64,000 bases of DNA from the NCBI GenBank assembly GCA_019137195.1, contig JAGVSR010000102.1, positions 1-64,000 of the forward strand. Direction: 5' to 3'. This DNA comes from Alphaproteobacteria bacterium. Its GTDB lineage: Bacteria; Pseudomonadota; Alphaproteobacteria; Rhizobiales; Hyphomicrobiaceae. The notes under the pieces are model-generated. The model did no database searches. It was not told the origin of the DNA and saw nothing but the letters and a program-made list of their open reading frames with translations. Made by a program: the position numbers and the translations under genes. This document shows positions 27,500-36,916 of this stretch, in pieces (positions within the stretch are counted from its first letter, which is position 1; every line of letters starts with the position of its first letter).

Positions 27500-28195
27500 C
27501 TAGACCGCGCGTCCGACGAGCGAGCCGATAGCGGCCGTCGAGAGCATGGCGAGCGCGCCCCAGAAGACGACGCGGAGCGTGGGTTTCAGCATGTCGGCAC
27601 CACCGGCGCGCGCACCGACGGCGCCGAGGGCGGCCAGGCCGACGAGGGCCGCGGCGGAGACGGCCGGTACGATGGCCGTCTCCGGAGCCAGCATGGAGAC
27701 GGCGAGCGGGAAGGCGGCGCCGACGGCGAACGTGATCGCGGATGTGACAGCGGCCTGAACGGGCTGGGCGACAACGTGGGCGGCCAGGCCGAGCTCGTCG
27801 CGGGCATGGGCTGCGAAGGCGTCCTTCGCCATCATCTGGCGGGCGACCTCGCGGGCAAGGTCCGGCTCGACGCCGCGCTCCTCATAGATGTGGGTGAGCT
27901 CGTCGAGCTCGGCCTCGGGCTCTTCGGCAAGCTCGCGGCGCTCGCGCGCCATGTCCGCTTCCTCGGTATCGGACTGGGAGCTCACCGAGACGTACTCGCC
28001 GGCTGCCATCGACATGGCGCCGGCGACGAGGCCAGCGACGCCGGCAACGAGGATCTCGTGGCGCGCGGGGGTGGCCGACGCGACGCCGACGATGAGGCTC
28101 GCCGTCGAGATGAGGCCGTCGTTGGCGCCGAGTACGGCGGCGCGAAGCCAGCCAATGCGTTCGATGAGATGGCTTTCGGGGTGGCGGGGGCGCAT
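27500..28195 (-). CDS. VIT1/CCC1 family transporter
   Basis: 231-residue membrane protein related to vacuolar iron/manganese transporters, which move Fe2+ or Mn2+ in exchange for protons. Visible: RAAVLGANDGLISTASLIVGVA and GAMSMAAGEYVSVSSQSDTE (helix 1-2 motif with the family Met/Glu), a cytoplasmic acidic helical domain at about 80-145 with the metal-binding Glu run, then three C-terminal helices. A GGAGG site lies before the ATG. It stands alone between thiC and murI. Confidence 0.88.
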   Translation of the reverse strand: MRPRHPESHLIERIGWLRAAVLGANDGLISTASLIVGVASATPARHEILVAGVAGLVAGAMSMAAGEYVSVSSQSDTEEADMARERRELAEEPEAELDELTHIYEERGVEPDLAREVARQMMAKDAFAAHARDELGLAAHVVAQPVQAAVTSAITFAVGAAFPLAVSMLAPETAIVPAVSAAALVGLAALGAVGARAGGADMLKPTLRVVFWGALAMLSTAAIGSLVGRAV

Positions 28196-28353
28196 GTGAT
28201 TGCTCCTCAGCGTTGGTCGCGGCTCTGAGCCCGCGCATCGGATCTGGCTTGGAAGCCTATCAAACGCTGTCCAGAGAGGGTGTACCAGAACTGCCGACGC
28301 GACAAGCTATTCCGCTTGACACCTTCAGCAGGCATAGCCCACACAGCGCCCTC

Positions 28354-29208
28354 ATGATCGGTGTCTTCGACTCAGGCCTGGGCGGCCTCACGGTGCTGCA
28401 CGCGCTTGTGGCGCGCTTCCCGCAGCTTGCCTTCACCTACCTCGGCGACCACGCCAACGTGCCGTACGGCAACCGTCCGTCTGAGGAGATCGTGGAGCTG
28501 ACGCGGGCTGCCTCCGAGGCCTTGTTCCTGCGCGGGGCGAAGCTCGTGCTCCTCGGCTGCAACACGGCAACCGCGGTGGCGGCGCGACGCCTGCAGCGCG
28601 AGTGGCTTCCGCAAAGCGGGTGGCTGGCCAAGGGGCACAACATCCTCGGCATCGTGGCGCCGACGGTCGAGGCCGCGACGCAGACGCCGTGGTCGGTGAC
28701 GACGCCGCAATACCCGCAGAAGAACCTCACCGACCGCATCGCCGTGTTCGGCACGCTGAGGACGATCCAATCGAACGTCTATCTCGAGGAGATCAGGAAG
28801 CGCTGCCCGAAGGTCAGCGTCATCCAGCAGGTGTGCTCGGAGCTGGCCGGCGCGATCGAGGCGGAAGCGCCTGAAGCCAGGCTCGAGGCGCTGGTCGAGG
28901 AGGGCATCAAGGGGGCGATGGCGCAGGCCAACGGCGAGGCGCCGCATCGTGCCATCCTCGGCTGCACGCATTTTCCGCTGGTCGAGCATCTGTTTCGCCG
29001 CCACCTGCCGCCGGCGACGCGTATCCTCTCGCAGCCCGAGATCGTGGCCGATAGCTTCGAGGACTATCTCGCGCGCAAACCGCAGTATGCCGAGGCGCAT
29101 GGCGGGGCGGCTCTGACGCTGCTCACGACCGGCGATCCCGAGGTAGTCAGCCAGCGCTCGCGCGTATTCTGGCCAGACGGGCTCGCCTTCCGATCCTTGG
29201 CCGCCTGA
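28354..29208 (+). CDS. murI: Glutamate racemase
   Basis: 284 residues from ATG 28354 (MIGVFDSGLGGL), the family N-terminus; the upstream open frame is unrelated. MurI supplies D-glutamate for peptidoglycan. The two catalytic Cys are C69 in LLGCNTAT and C204 in ILGCTHFPL, and the substrate loop DHANVPYGNR is present. It is transcribed away from the VIT gene. Confidence 0.95.
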   Translation: MIGVFDSGLGGLTVLHALVARFPQLAFTYLGDHANVPYGNRPSEEIVELTRAASEALFLRGAKLVLLGCNTATAVAARRLQREWLPQSGWLAKGHNILGIVAPTVEAATQTPWSVTTPQYPQKNLTDRIAVFGTLRTIQSNVYLEEIRKRCPKVSVIQQVCSELAGAIEAEAPEARLEALVEEGIKGAMAQANGEAPHRAILGCTHFPLVEHLFRRHLPPATRILSQPEIVADSFEDYLARKPQYAEAHGGAALTLLTTGDPEVVSQRSRVFWPDGLAFRSLAA

Positions 29209-29384
29209 CCGGACGTCATTGCTCGCCCGGCTGCGGATTGGCAGGGAAAGGCGCGGGCTTTCAGCCACGGACGATCAACCTGCGCTTGCGGCGTTCGCCA
29301 ACTGCACCTAGTCTCGCCCGGCAGTGAAACGGGGCCATTGCGCTCGGCGATTGCGCGCATGCCACGGGAGCCTGGAGGGCTGAT

Positions 29385-30479
29385 ATGCAACCGGTGCGGT
29401 GGGTGGCGGCGTGTGCGTTGCTCGGTAGCTCATGCCTCGTCGCAGGGTGCGGGAAGGAAGAGGCCGCCGCCAAGCCCGAGATCCGCCCGGTCAAGACCGT
29501 GGTCGTGGAGCCCAAGCCTATCGACGACGACCGGCAGGCGGTGGGTGAGATCAGGGCGCGGCAAGAGAGCGATCTCGGCTTCCGCGTGTCAGGAAAGGTG
29601 ACGGCAAGGCTCGTCGACGTCGGCGCCTCGGTCAAGGCCGGCGACGAGCTGGCGCGCCTCGACGAGCAAGACCTCGCCAACAAGCTCAAGAGCGCGGAAG
29701 CGGATGTGCGATCGGCGGAAGCCGTTCTCGTCGAGGCGCAGGCGGCCGAGGAGCGGCTGAGGGGACTCGTCGAAAAAGGCATCACGCCGAGGGCCAACTA
29801 CGACGAGAAGGTCAAGAACGTGCATACGGCAGAGGCGCAGCTCGCGTCTGCCAAGGCGTCGCTGGCGCTGGCAAAGGACCAGCACGCCTATTCGACGCTC
29901 AAGGCGGACTTCGACGGCATCGTGACGGCGACCGGTGCCGAGCCGGGGCAGGTCGTCAACGTGGGGCAGATGGTGATCCGCCTCGCCAAGCCGGACCAGA
30001 TCGATGCCGTATTCAATGTTGCCGAGAGCGCGTTCCGCAACCGTCCCGCGGGCGACCATCCGCCAGTCGTCGTCAATCTCCTGTCGAACCCGGCGGTCGT
30101 GGCCGAAGGCGTGGTGCGCGAGGTGTCGCCGGTTGCCGATCCGGTGACGCGCACGTACCAGGTGAAAGTGACGCTCGACAACCCGCCGCCGGCCATGCGC
30201 TTCGGTGCCAGCGTTTCCGGGCGGCTCAAGGTCACGACGGCGCCGGTCGTGGTTCTGCCGGGGAGCGCGCTGTTCGACAAGGGCGGGACGCCCTCGGTGT
30301 GGGTGTTCGATGCCTCGTCGTCACAGGTGAAGCTCAAGCCGGTCACGGTGTCGCGTTTCGAGACGGAGCGCGTCGTGCTCGCCGACGGATTGCAGAAGGG
30401 GGACGTCGTCGTCACGGCCGGCGTCAACCGGCTGCGCGAGGGCCAGGTGGTGCGACTCTTGGATGGGGCCGCCAAGTGA
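29385..30479 (+). CDS. RND efflux periplasmic adaptor lipoprotein
   Basis: 364 residues with a lipoprotein signal (lipobox LVAGC, about residue 22). Order: lipoyl half (RVSGKVTARLVDVGASVKAGDEL), coiled-coil hairpin (about 90-150), second lipoyl half (FDGIVTATGAEPGQVV), beta-barrel (VSPVADPVTRTYQVKVTL) and membrane-proximal domain. It is the adaptor for the RND pump that overlaps its stop by 4 bases (GTGA). No outer-membrane channel gene and no regulator are adjacent, so the complex probably borrows a TolC from elsewhere. Complete, unlike the remnant at 17649. Confidence 0.92.
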   Translation: MQPVRWVAACALLGSSCLVAGCGKEEAAAKPEIRPVKTVVVEPKPIDDDRQAVGEIRARQESDLGFRVSGKVTARLVDVGASVKAGDELARLDEQDLANKLKSAEADVRSAEAVLVEAQAAEERLRGLVEKGITPRANYDEKVKNVHTAEAQLASAKASLALAKDQHAYSTLKADFDGIVTATGAEPGQVVNVGQMVIRLAKPDQIDAVFNVAESAFRNRPAGDHPPVVVNLLSNPAVVAEGVVREVSPVADPVTRTYQVKVTLDNPPPAMRFGASVSGRLKVTTAPVVVLPGSALFDKGGTPSVWVFDASSSQVKLKPVTVSRFETERVVLADGLQKGDVVVTAGVNRLREGQVVRLLDGAAK

Positions 30480-33400
30480 GCAGCTTCAACCTCTCGGACT
30501 GGGCGCTGCGCCACAAGAGCTTCGTGGTCTATCTCATGCTCGTGTCGGCGCTGGCAGGGCTTTATGCCTATGGTCGGCTCGGGCGCGAGGAGGACCCGCC
30601 GTTCACGATCAAGACGATGGTGATCCGGACGCAGTGGCCAGGCGCGACCACAACCGAGACGGTCAAGCAGGTTACCGACCGCATCGAGAAGAAGCTCGAG
30701 GAGGTGCCGCATCTCGACTACTTGAAGAGCTACACCAAGCCCGGCGACTCGGTCGTCTACGTCAATCTCAAGGACAGCACGCCGGCGGAGCTGGTGCCGG
30801 ACCTCTGGTACCAGGTGAGAAAGAAGGTCGGCGACATCAAGGGGCAGCTCCCGGAGGGCGTGGCCGGCCCGGCCTTCAACGACGAGTTCGGCGACACCTA
30901 CGGCATCGTCTATGCCTTTACGTCGGACGGCTTCTCGATGCGCGAGCTTAGAGACTCCCTCGAGCAGGTGAGGACCGAGCTCCTGCGTATCCCCGATGTC
31001 GCCAAGGTCGATTTCATCGGGGTGCAGGACGAGAAGATCTACCTAGAGGTCTCGACCTTGCAGATGGCGTCGCTAGGCCTCGACGCGGCGGCGCTGACGA
31101 CGAGCCTCGCCGAGCAGAACGCGATCGAGCCGTCGGGCGTCATCGACGCCGGCAGCGAGCGCATCTCGGTGCGCGTGTCGGGCGAGTTCGACAGCGAGGA
31201 GAGTCTGCGCTCCATCAACCTTCGCTCGGGCGACCGGTTCTTCAAGCTTTCCGACATTGCCACCGTGCGCCGCGGATACGTGGATCCGCCGCAGCCGATG
31301 TACCGGTTCAACGGTGCGCCGGCGCTCGGGCTCGCCATCTCCATGGCGACGGGCGGGGACGTGCTCGGTCTCGGCGAGCACATGAAAACGCGCATGGCCG
31401 AAATCACGAGCGACCTGCCGGTCGGCATCGACGTGCATCTCGTCGCCAACCAGCCACACGTCGTCGAGGAGGCGGTCGGCGAGTTCACGAAGACCTTGTG
31501 GGAGGCGATCGCCATCGTGCTCGGCGTGAGCTTCCTGGCGCTGGGCCTCAGGCCCGGAATCGTGGTCGCGATCGCTATCCCGCTCGTGCTCGCGGTGACC
31601 TTCGCGGCAATGCTCTATTTCGGCATCTCGCTGCAGAGGATCTCGCTCGGGGCGCTCATCATCTCGCTCGGTCTCCTGGTCGACGACGCCATGATCGCGG
31701 TCGAGATGATGATCTCCAAGCTCGAGCAAGGGGCCGACAAGATCACGGCTGCGACCTACGCCTACACGTCGACGGCGTTTCCGATGCTGACCGGCACCCT
31801 CGTCACCATTGCCGGCTTCGTTCCGGTCGGCTTTGCCGCGAGCGGGGCCGGCGAGTACTGCTTCACGCTGTTCGCGGTGGTCGCGATTGCACTCGTCGTT
31901 TCCTGGATCGTGGCGGTTCTCTTCACGCCGCTGACGGGAGTCTACATTCTGCCGGACACGATGAAGCCGCATAACGCGCACGGGGCGGGCGGCAGCTCGT
32001 TCGGAAAGCTGCTCGATCTGGCGCTCAGGATGAAATACGCAGTGCTGGGCGCCACGCTGGCACTGTTTCTTCTGTCGCTTGCAGGCATGCAGCTCGTGCA
32101 GCAGCAGTTCTTTCCCGCCTCGGACCGACCAGAGCTGCTCATTAACGTCAACCTGCCGCAGACGGCTTCGATCAACGCCACCGAGGAGACGGTGAAGCGG
32201 ATCGAGGCGGTGCTCAAGGCCGACAAGGACGTCGACTACTGGACGTTCTACGTCGGCCAGGGCGCGATCCGGTTCTACCTGCCGCTCGACGCCCAGCTCG
32301 CCAACAGCTTCTTCGCCCAGGCGGTAGTCATCACCAAGGGCTACGAGGAGCGGCCTGCCGTGCAGAAGCGGCTCGAGGCTGCGTTCGCAAGCGGGTTCGA
32401 GGACGCGCTCATCCGTGTGTCGCCGCTCGAGCTCGGTCCGCCGGTCGGCTGGCCGTTGAAGTTCCGGATCAGCGGCCCCGAGGCGGAGCGCGTGCGCGAA
32501 TTCTCGCTCGCTTTCGCCGGCCTCATGGGCGCGCGACCCGACGTGTCGAATATCAACTTCGACTGGAACGAGCAGGCGAAGGTCGTCCGGGTCGATGTCG
32601 ACCAGGACCGGGCACGTGCGGTCGGGCTATCCTCGCGCCAGCTTGCAAGCGACATCAACTCGGTCTTGTCCGGCACCACCATCACGCAGGTGCGCGACCA
32701 CACCTATCTCGTCGATGTGGTGGCGCGCGCCTTGCCCGACGAGCGGGCGACGCTCGAGACGCTGCGCAACCTCAGGCTAGCCACGCCATCGGGAACGACG
32801 GTGCCGCTGGCGCAGATCGCATCGCTTTCCTACACCTTGGAGCCGCCGCTCATCTGGCGCCGGCAACGCGTGCCGACCGTGACACTGCAGGCCGACGTCG
32901 CGGAGGGTATGCAGCCAGCCACGGTCGTCAAGGAGATGCAGGGCGAGATCGACAAGTTCAGGTCGGGCTTGCCGTTCGGGTACGAGCTCGCCATCGGCGG
33001 CACGGTCGAGGACAGCGCCAAGGCACAGGCCAGCATCTTCGTCGTGTTCCCGCTCATGCTGCTCCTGATGACGACGCTGCTGATGATCCAGCTCATGAGC
33101 TTCCAAAGGCTGATCATGGTTCTGATGACGGCGCCGCTGGCGCTGATCGGCGTCGCGGGGTCTCTTCTTCTCTTCAACGTGCCGATGGGGTTCGTGGCGA
33201 TTCTCGGCGTGATCTCGCTCGCCGGCATGGTGATCAGGAACTCGGTCATTCTCATCGACCAGATCGACAAGCATATCGCGGCCGGCGAGCCCGGCTGGCA
33301 GGCGGTCATCAGCGCGACCGAGCACCGTCTGCGGCCGATCCTGCTCACGGCCGCGGCGGCCATCCTCGGCATGATTCCGATCGCGCCGACCGTGTTCTGG

Positions 33401-33523
33401 GGGCCGATGGCCTATGCCGTCATGGGTGGGCTCATCGTGGCGACCCTTCTCACGCTCGTGTTCCTGCCGGCGCTCTATGTCACCTGGTTCGGTATTGCAC
33501 CTCCGGAGGAGGCGAGCTCGTGA
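30476..33523 (+). CDS. RND efflux pump, inner-membrane subunit
   Basis: 1015 residues from GTG 30476, overlapping the adaptor stop. Two halves each have a helix, a large periplasmic loop and a bundle of helices, as in AcrB-type pumps. The proton-relay region of the fourth helix reads LGLLVDDAMIAVEMM (paired Asp). The first helix follows SDWALRHKSFVVYLML. The family exports drugs, solvents or bile-like compounds by proton antiport; this subgroup is found in many alphaproteobacteria and its substrate is unknown. Confidence 0.93.
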   Translation: MSSFNLSDWALRHKSFVVYLMLVSALAGLYAYGRLGREEDPPFTIKTMVIRTQWPGATTTETVKQVTDRIEKKLEEVPHLDYLKSYTKPGDSVVYVNLKDSTPAELVPDLWYQVRKKVGDIKGQLPEGVAGPAFNDEFGDTYGIVYAFTSDGFSMRELRDSLEQVRTELLRIPDVAKVDFIGVQDEKIYLEVSTLQMASLGLDAAALTTSLAEQNAIEPSGVIDAGSERISVRVSGEFDSEESLRSINLRSGDRFFKLSDIATVRRGYVDPPQPMYRFNGAPALGLAISMATGGDVLGLGEHMKTRMAEITSDLPVGIDVHLVANQPHVVEEAVGEFTKTLWEAIAIVLGVSFLALGLRPGIVVAIAIPLVLAVTFAAMLYFGISLQRISLGALIISLGLLVDDAMIAVEMMISKLEQGADKITAATYAYTSTAFPMLTGTLVTIAGFVPVGFAASGAGEYCFTLFAVVAIALVVSWIVAVLFTPLTGVYILPDTMKPHNAHGAGGSSFGKLLDLALRMKYAVLGATLALFLLSLAGMQLVQQQFFPASDRPELLINVNLPQTASINATEETVKRIEAVLKADKDVDYWTFYVGQGAIRFYLPLDAQLANSFFAQAVVITKGYEERPAVQKRLEAAFASGFEDALIRVSPLELGPPVGWPLKFRISGPEAERVREFSLAFAGLMGARPDVSNINFDWNEQAKVVRVDVDQDRARAVGLSSRQLASDINSVLSGTTITQVRDHTYLVDVVARALPDERATLETLRNLRLATPSGTTVPLAQIASLSYTLEPPLIWRRQRVPTVTLQADVAEGMQPATVVKEMQGEIDKFRSGLPFGYELAIGGTVEDSAKAQASIFVVFPLMLLLMTTLLMIQLMSFQRLIMVLMTAPLALIGVAGSLLLFNVPMGFVAILGVISLAGMVIRNSVILIDQIDKHIAAGEPGWQAVISATEHRLRPILLTAAAAILGMIPIAPTVFWGPMAYAVMGGLIVATLLTLVFLPALYVTWFGIAPPEEASS

Positions 33524-33574
33524 GCGGCGGCAGGCCGGGCGCAGCGTAGCGGGGACCGATAGGCCACGTCGGCG

Positions 33575-35671
33575 CTACAAGTTGAGCGCCGAGCCGACGA
33601 GGAGGCTGATGGCGCTCATGGCGTCCTTCAGCGCTGCTTTGCCGGCGGCCGGCATGGCAGCAACGTCGACGCGCTGCGAGAGGGGCACGCCATCGTGCGA
33701 GTCGCGCACCTGCTGCGCCAGCACGTTCCGCGCGATGGCCTTGTAGGCCTCCACGGCATTGTCGATCAGGCCCGGATCGGCGAGACCCCGCGCCTTGATC
33801 TCGGCGAGCCGGTCGAGGGTCGCCGTCGGGCGCATGGCATTCTTCAGGGCGTAGGTGCGGGCGGCGGTGACGGCGGGACGAAGGCCGTTGCGCTTCAGGT
33901 CGAGGCGACCGTCGCCGTCGGTCTTGATGCGACCCAGGACGCCGACCGGCGGGAACCAGTCCTTGTTGAACGAGGCGAGCGACGCGATGAAGAGCGGTGC
34001 GGCGCTCGCCTTTTCGAACGCGAAGTCGAACACCTCGTCGGCGAGGGCGATGTCGCCATGGACGGCAACGCCGTCGAAGAAGATGTCGGCGGCCAGGAGG
34101 TCCCGCATTTCGGCGCGGCCGGTCCAGCCGGCGACGACGTCCTTCCATACCGCGGCGCTGTGCCGGCATCCGGGGTTCTTGGCCATGACGCCGCCGGGGC
34201 AATAGGGAAGGCCAACCTCGTTCAGTTGATCGGCGATCAGGACCGCGAGATCGCGGAACCATTCGTCCTCGGGTCCTCCCGGTGCGCCGGTAGCGTAGAT
34301 GAGGGCGTTGTCCTGGTCGGCGCTCAAGAAGCTGTCTCCGCGCCCGGCTGAGCCGAGCACCAGGAGGGCATAGGCGCAAGGCGGCTGGCCGCGGCCGAGC
34401 GCGGCCATGCGTTCCTCGGCGCGGCGTGCCACGTTGGCGGTCAGCGCGCGGATCTCGGCGCTGACGATGGCGGCGATGTCGGTGGCCTCCAGATCCTCGG
34501 CGAGGAGCGAGGCGGCGAGTGCCGGCAGCCGGGCCCAGGCGTGCGCCAGATCGGGTACGTTGCGGGCCGTCTCGATCTCGTCTCCAAGGGCGAGTGCTGC
34601 CGACACACGATGGCGGACGAGATCGCCAGCCGTGAGAAGCCCGAGCAGCTCGCCGCGCCGGCCGGCGACGCCCAGATACCCGGTGGCGAGGCGATCCAGG
34701 CGTCCGAGCGCCCGATAGAGGAAGTCGCTTTCGGCGATGGTTGGCAACGGGCGTAGCGTGACGCCGCCGCCCGACACCGGGGCGCTTCCGTTGCCCGCGA
34801 GGTGCCCGGCGAGGATCTCGCGCGCGGTGAGGACGCCATCGACGCGCCCCGGCGTGCCGATGACGATGGCGTCGGCATCGGGCTCTGCGAGCAGCGCGCG
34901 GGCTGCGTCGTCGAGGCTTGCGGACGGGGCGGCGAACACGGAGGGTCGCGGGGCGAGGTCCGATACGCGGTGGCGGAAGGGATAGCTGTCGGCGGCGGCG
35001 AGGGCGGGGCCGGTATCCGCCTGCGGTGAGCCGGCCGGCGAGACCCAGCCGTTGAGGTGATAGGTCCAGGCTTCGCCGACGAGGCCGCGGCTCGCGCGCT
35101 CGGCCTCTGCCAGCGTGCGCACGCCGCGGGCACGAAGGAGCGGCACGAGCCGCACGAATACGTCAGCGGTCGCCATCGCGTCCGGAAGCGCGCGGTGGCG
35201 GCGGGTGTTTACGACGCCCTGCCAGTCCGAGAGCGCATCGAGGCTGTAGCCGGCGAGGTCGGGCGCGGCGATGCGGGCGAGCGCGCGGATGTCGAGGAAG
35301 TGCGGCATCCGCCACTCCACGCCGGCCCATCGGAACTCGCGGTCAAGAACGGCGAGGTCGTAGCCGATGTTGTGGCCGACCACGACAGAGCCGCCGATGG
35401 CCGCGTCGAGCGAGGCTGCGACGGCGGCGAAGCGTCGGGCGCCGGCCAGGTGCGCGGTCGTGAGGCCGTGAACCGCCGTGGACGAGGGCGGGACAGGACA
35501 TTCGGGATCGACGAGCGTGTCGAGCACCGCCTCTGCCTCGACCGTTTCGCCCGTGATGCGCACGAGCGCCAGCTCGAGGACGCGCGCTGTCCGTGCATCG
35601 AGGCTGGTGGTCTCGGTGTCGAGGGCGACGGCATCGAGCGAGATCAGTGGCGTGGAGCCGGTGTTGACCAT
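33575..35671 (-). CDS. DnaQ-like exonuclease / CBS pair / DUF294 nucleotidyltransferase fusion
   Basis: 698 residues, three modules. Residues about 10-180: DEDDh 3'-5' exonuclease with D18-x-E20 (LDTET), D105 in GHNIGYDLAVLD, and H159/D164 in HRALPDA. About 225-385: two CBS motifs, which usually sense adenine nucleotides. About 390-540: GlnD-like nucleotidyltransferase with GSAGRGDSFLSADQDNAL (D452 and D454 as metal ligands), followed by the DUF294 C-terminal domain to the end. In many proteobacteria an exonuclease gene and a CBS-DUF294 gene are separate neighbours (from memory, near acetate uptake genes); here they are one chain. All catalytic residues are present. The biological role is unknown. 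Confidence 0.9.
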   Translation of the reverse strand: MVNTGSTPLISLDAVALDTETTSLDARTARVLELALVRITGETVEAEAVLDTLVDPECPVPPSSTAVHGLTTAHLAGARRFAAVAASLDAAIGGSVVVGHNIGYDLAVLDREFRWAGVEWRMPHFLDIRALARIAAPDLAGYSLDALSDWQGVVNTRRHRALPDAMATADVFVRLVPLLRARGVRTLAEAERASRGLVGEAWTYHLNGWVSPAGSPQADTGPALAAADSYPFRHRVSDLAPRPSVFAAPSASLDDAARALLAEPDADAIVIGTPGRVDGVLTAREILAGHLAGNGSAPVSGGGVTLRPLPTIAESDFLYRALGRLDRLATGYLGVAGRRGELLGLLTAGDLVRHRVSAALALGDEIETARNVPDLAHAWARLPALAASLLAEDLEATDIAAIVSAEIRALTANVARRAEERMAALGRGQPPCAYALLVLGSAGRGDSFLSADQDNALIYATGAPGGPEDEWFRDLAVLIADQLNEVGLPYCPGGVMAKNPGCRHSAAVWKDVVAGWTGRAEMRDLLAADIFFDGVAVHGDIALADEVFDFAFEKASAAPLFIASLASFNKDWFPPVGVLGRIKTDGDGRLDLKRNGLRPAVTAARTYALKNAMRPTATLDRLAEIKARGLADPGLIDNAVEAYKAIARNVLAQQVRDSHDGVPLSQRVDVAAMPAAGKAALKDAMSAISLLVGSALNL

Positions 35672-35681
35672 GGCGGTCGCC

Positions 35682-36437
35682 TCATCCCGGCAGATGCTGA
35701 CGCGCGGCGGCGGAGAGCCAGGCCGTGTCGGTGCCGACGGCGATCACGCGCCAGCCCATCCTTGCCATGTCGCGGGCGTAGAGGGTGTCGTTGGCGAATA
35801 CGAACGGGATGACACCCGCTGCGGTGGCGCGAGCATGGACGTGGCGGACGGCGTCGAGCACGGCGGGGGCGCGGATGTCGCGGCTCTGGCCGGACGACAG
35901 CGAGATGGCGAGGTCGTTGGGTCCAAGGCAGATCATGTCGAGGCCTTCTACGGCGCAGATCGTGTCGATGCTCTCGACGGCGAGGCGGGTCTCGATCTGT
36001 GCGCAGGCGATGCTCCAGGCGTTGGCGCCCGGCATGTAGTCGCCTTCGACGAGGTACCTAGCCCGGTAGGGGCCGAAGCTGCGCGCGCCGTGCGGCGGAT
36101 ACTTGACGGCTGCGACAAGTTGCCGGGCATCCTCGGCGGTGTCGATCATGGGGACCATCACGCCCTGGGCGCCGGCGTCGAGCGCGCGGCCGATCAGCCC
36201 GGCATCGAGCGCTGCGACGCGAACCAGTGCCGGCACGCCGGCAGCGCGCGCCGCCGTCAAGCACGCGGCGAGCTCGGCGTGCCCGCCGGTTCCGTGCTGC
36301 TGGTCGACGAGCACTGCCCGCCATCCTGCGTCGGCCGCGATCTCGATCGCGAGCGGAGCGCCGAGGCCGAGCCAGGCGCAATAGAGCGGGGTTTCGCGCG
36401 CGAGCAGCGCGCGGAGGTCTGGTTTCGGTCCACTCAT
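35682..36437 (-). CDS. HpcH/HpaI family aldolase
   Basis: 251 residues from ATG 36437 (MSGPKPDL); earlier in-frame ATGs exist but precede weaker sequence. Class II pyruvate aldolase fold: VLVDQQHGTG, GAQGVMVPMIDTAEDA, CAQIETRLAVE (metal Glu) and the conserved Asp in GPNDLAIS. The usual base-pair EHG/QHG His is present. Members cleave 2-keto-4-hydroxy acids; the substrate is not evident here. It lies 10 bases after the stop-side end of the fusion gene start, on the same strand, so it is read before the DUF294 gene and may share its transcript. Confidence 0.88.
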   Translation of the reverse strand: MSGPKPDLRALLARETPLYCAWLGLGAPLAIEIAADAGWRAVLVDQQHGTGGHAELAACLTAARAAGVPALVRVAALDAGLIGRALDAGAQGVMVPMIDTAEDARQLVAAVKYPPHGARSFGPYRARYLVEGDYMPGANAWSIACAQIETRLAVESIDTICAVEGLDMICLGPNDLAISLSSGQSRDIRAPAVLDAVRHVHARATAAGVIPFVFANDTLYARDMARMGWRVIAVGTDTAWLSAAARQHLPG

Positions 36438-36636
36438 GCGTCTGAGATCCATGCCGTTGCCGAGCTGCATGATGGCGGCTCGCAGGAGGGGGATCAATGG
36501 TGGATGGCGTGCGACCGGGCGGATCGGGCCGGACCGACCGTCGAGCGGTACGGTGCTGCCTCATGCGGGCCGTGGAGCCGATCCCGACGATCGGCTCGCT
36601 GACTGAGCCCTGACGGCAACGGCCACGCGGCACTGC

Positions 36637-36713
36637 TGGCGATCCCGGCAGGGCTCGAACCTGCGACCCTCAGTTTAGGAAACTGATGCTCTATCCAGCT
36701 GAGCTACGGGACC
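36637..36713 (-). tRNA. tRNA-Arg (CCT anticodon)
   Basis: Read on the minus strand: 7-bp acceptor GGTCCCG with CGGGATC (one G-T pair), D arm, anticodon stem TCAGT/ACTGA with loop TTCCTAA (anticodon CCT), T arm GCAGG-TTCGAGC-CCTGC, discriminator G and an encoded CCA (36637-36639). It reads AGG codons. It stands between the bufferin operon and the aldolase on the same strand. Confidence 0.97.
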
Positions 36714-36916
36714 ATTAGGAGGGCGGCCACGGGGCAAAGGCCCTACCGCGAGGTGCGGACGATACAGGAAAGGGGGTTGGGAAGGAAGGGGCGAGGGGTG
36801 ACGGGCGACCAGGGGCCAGGTGGTCGGCATCTGGTTCAGGGGGAGCGGGAGAGCGCTGACCGCGTTTCGGCCGCGGGGGGCGAGCGCCGGTCGTGGCGCG
36901 TTTCGGACCCGCCGGG

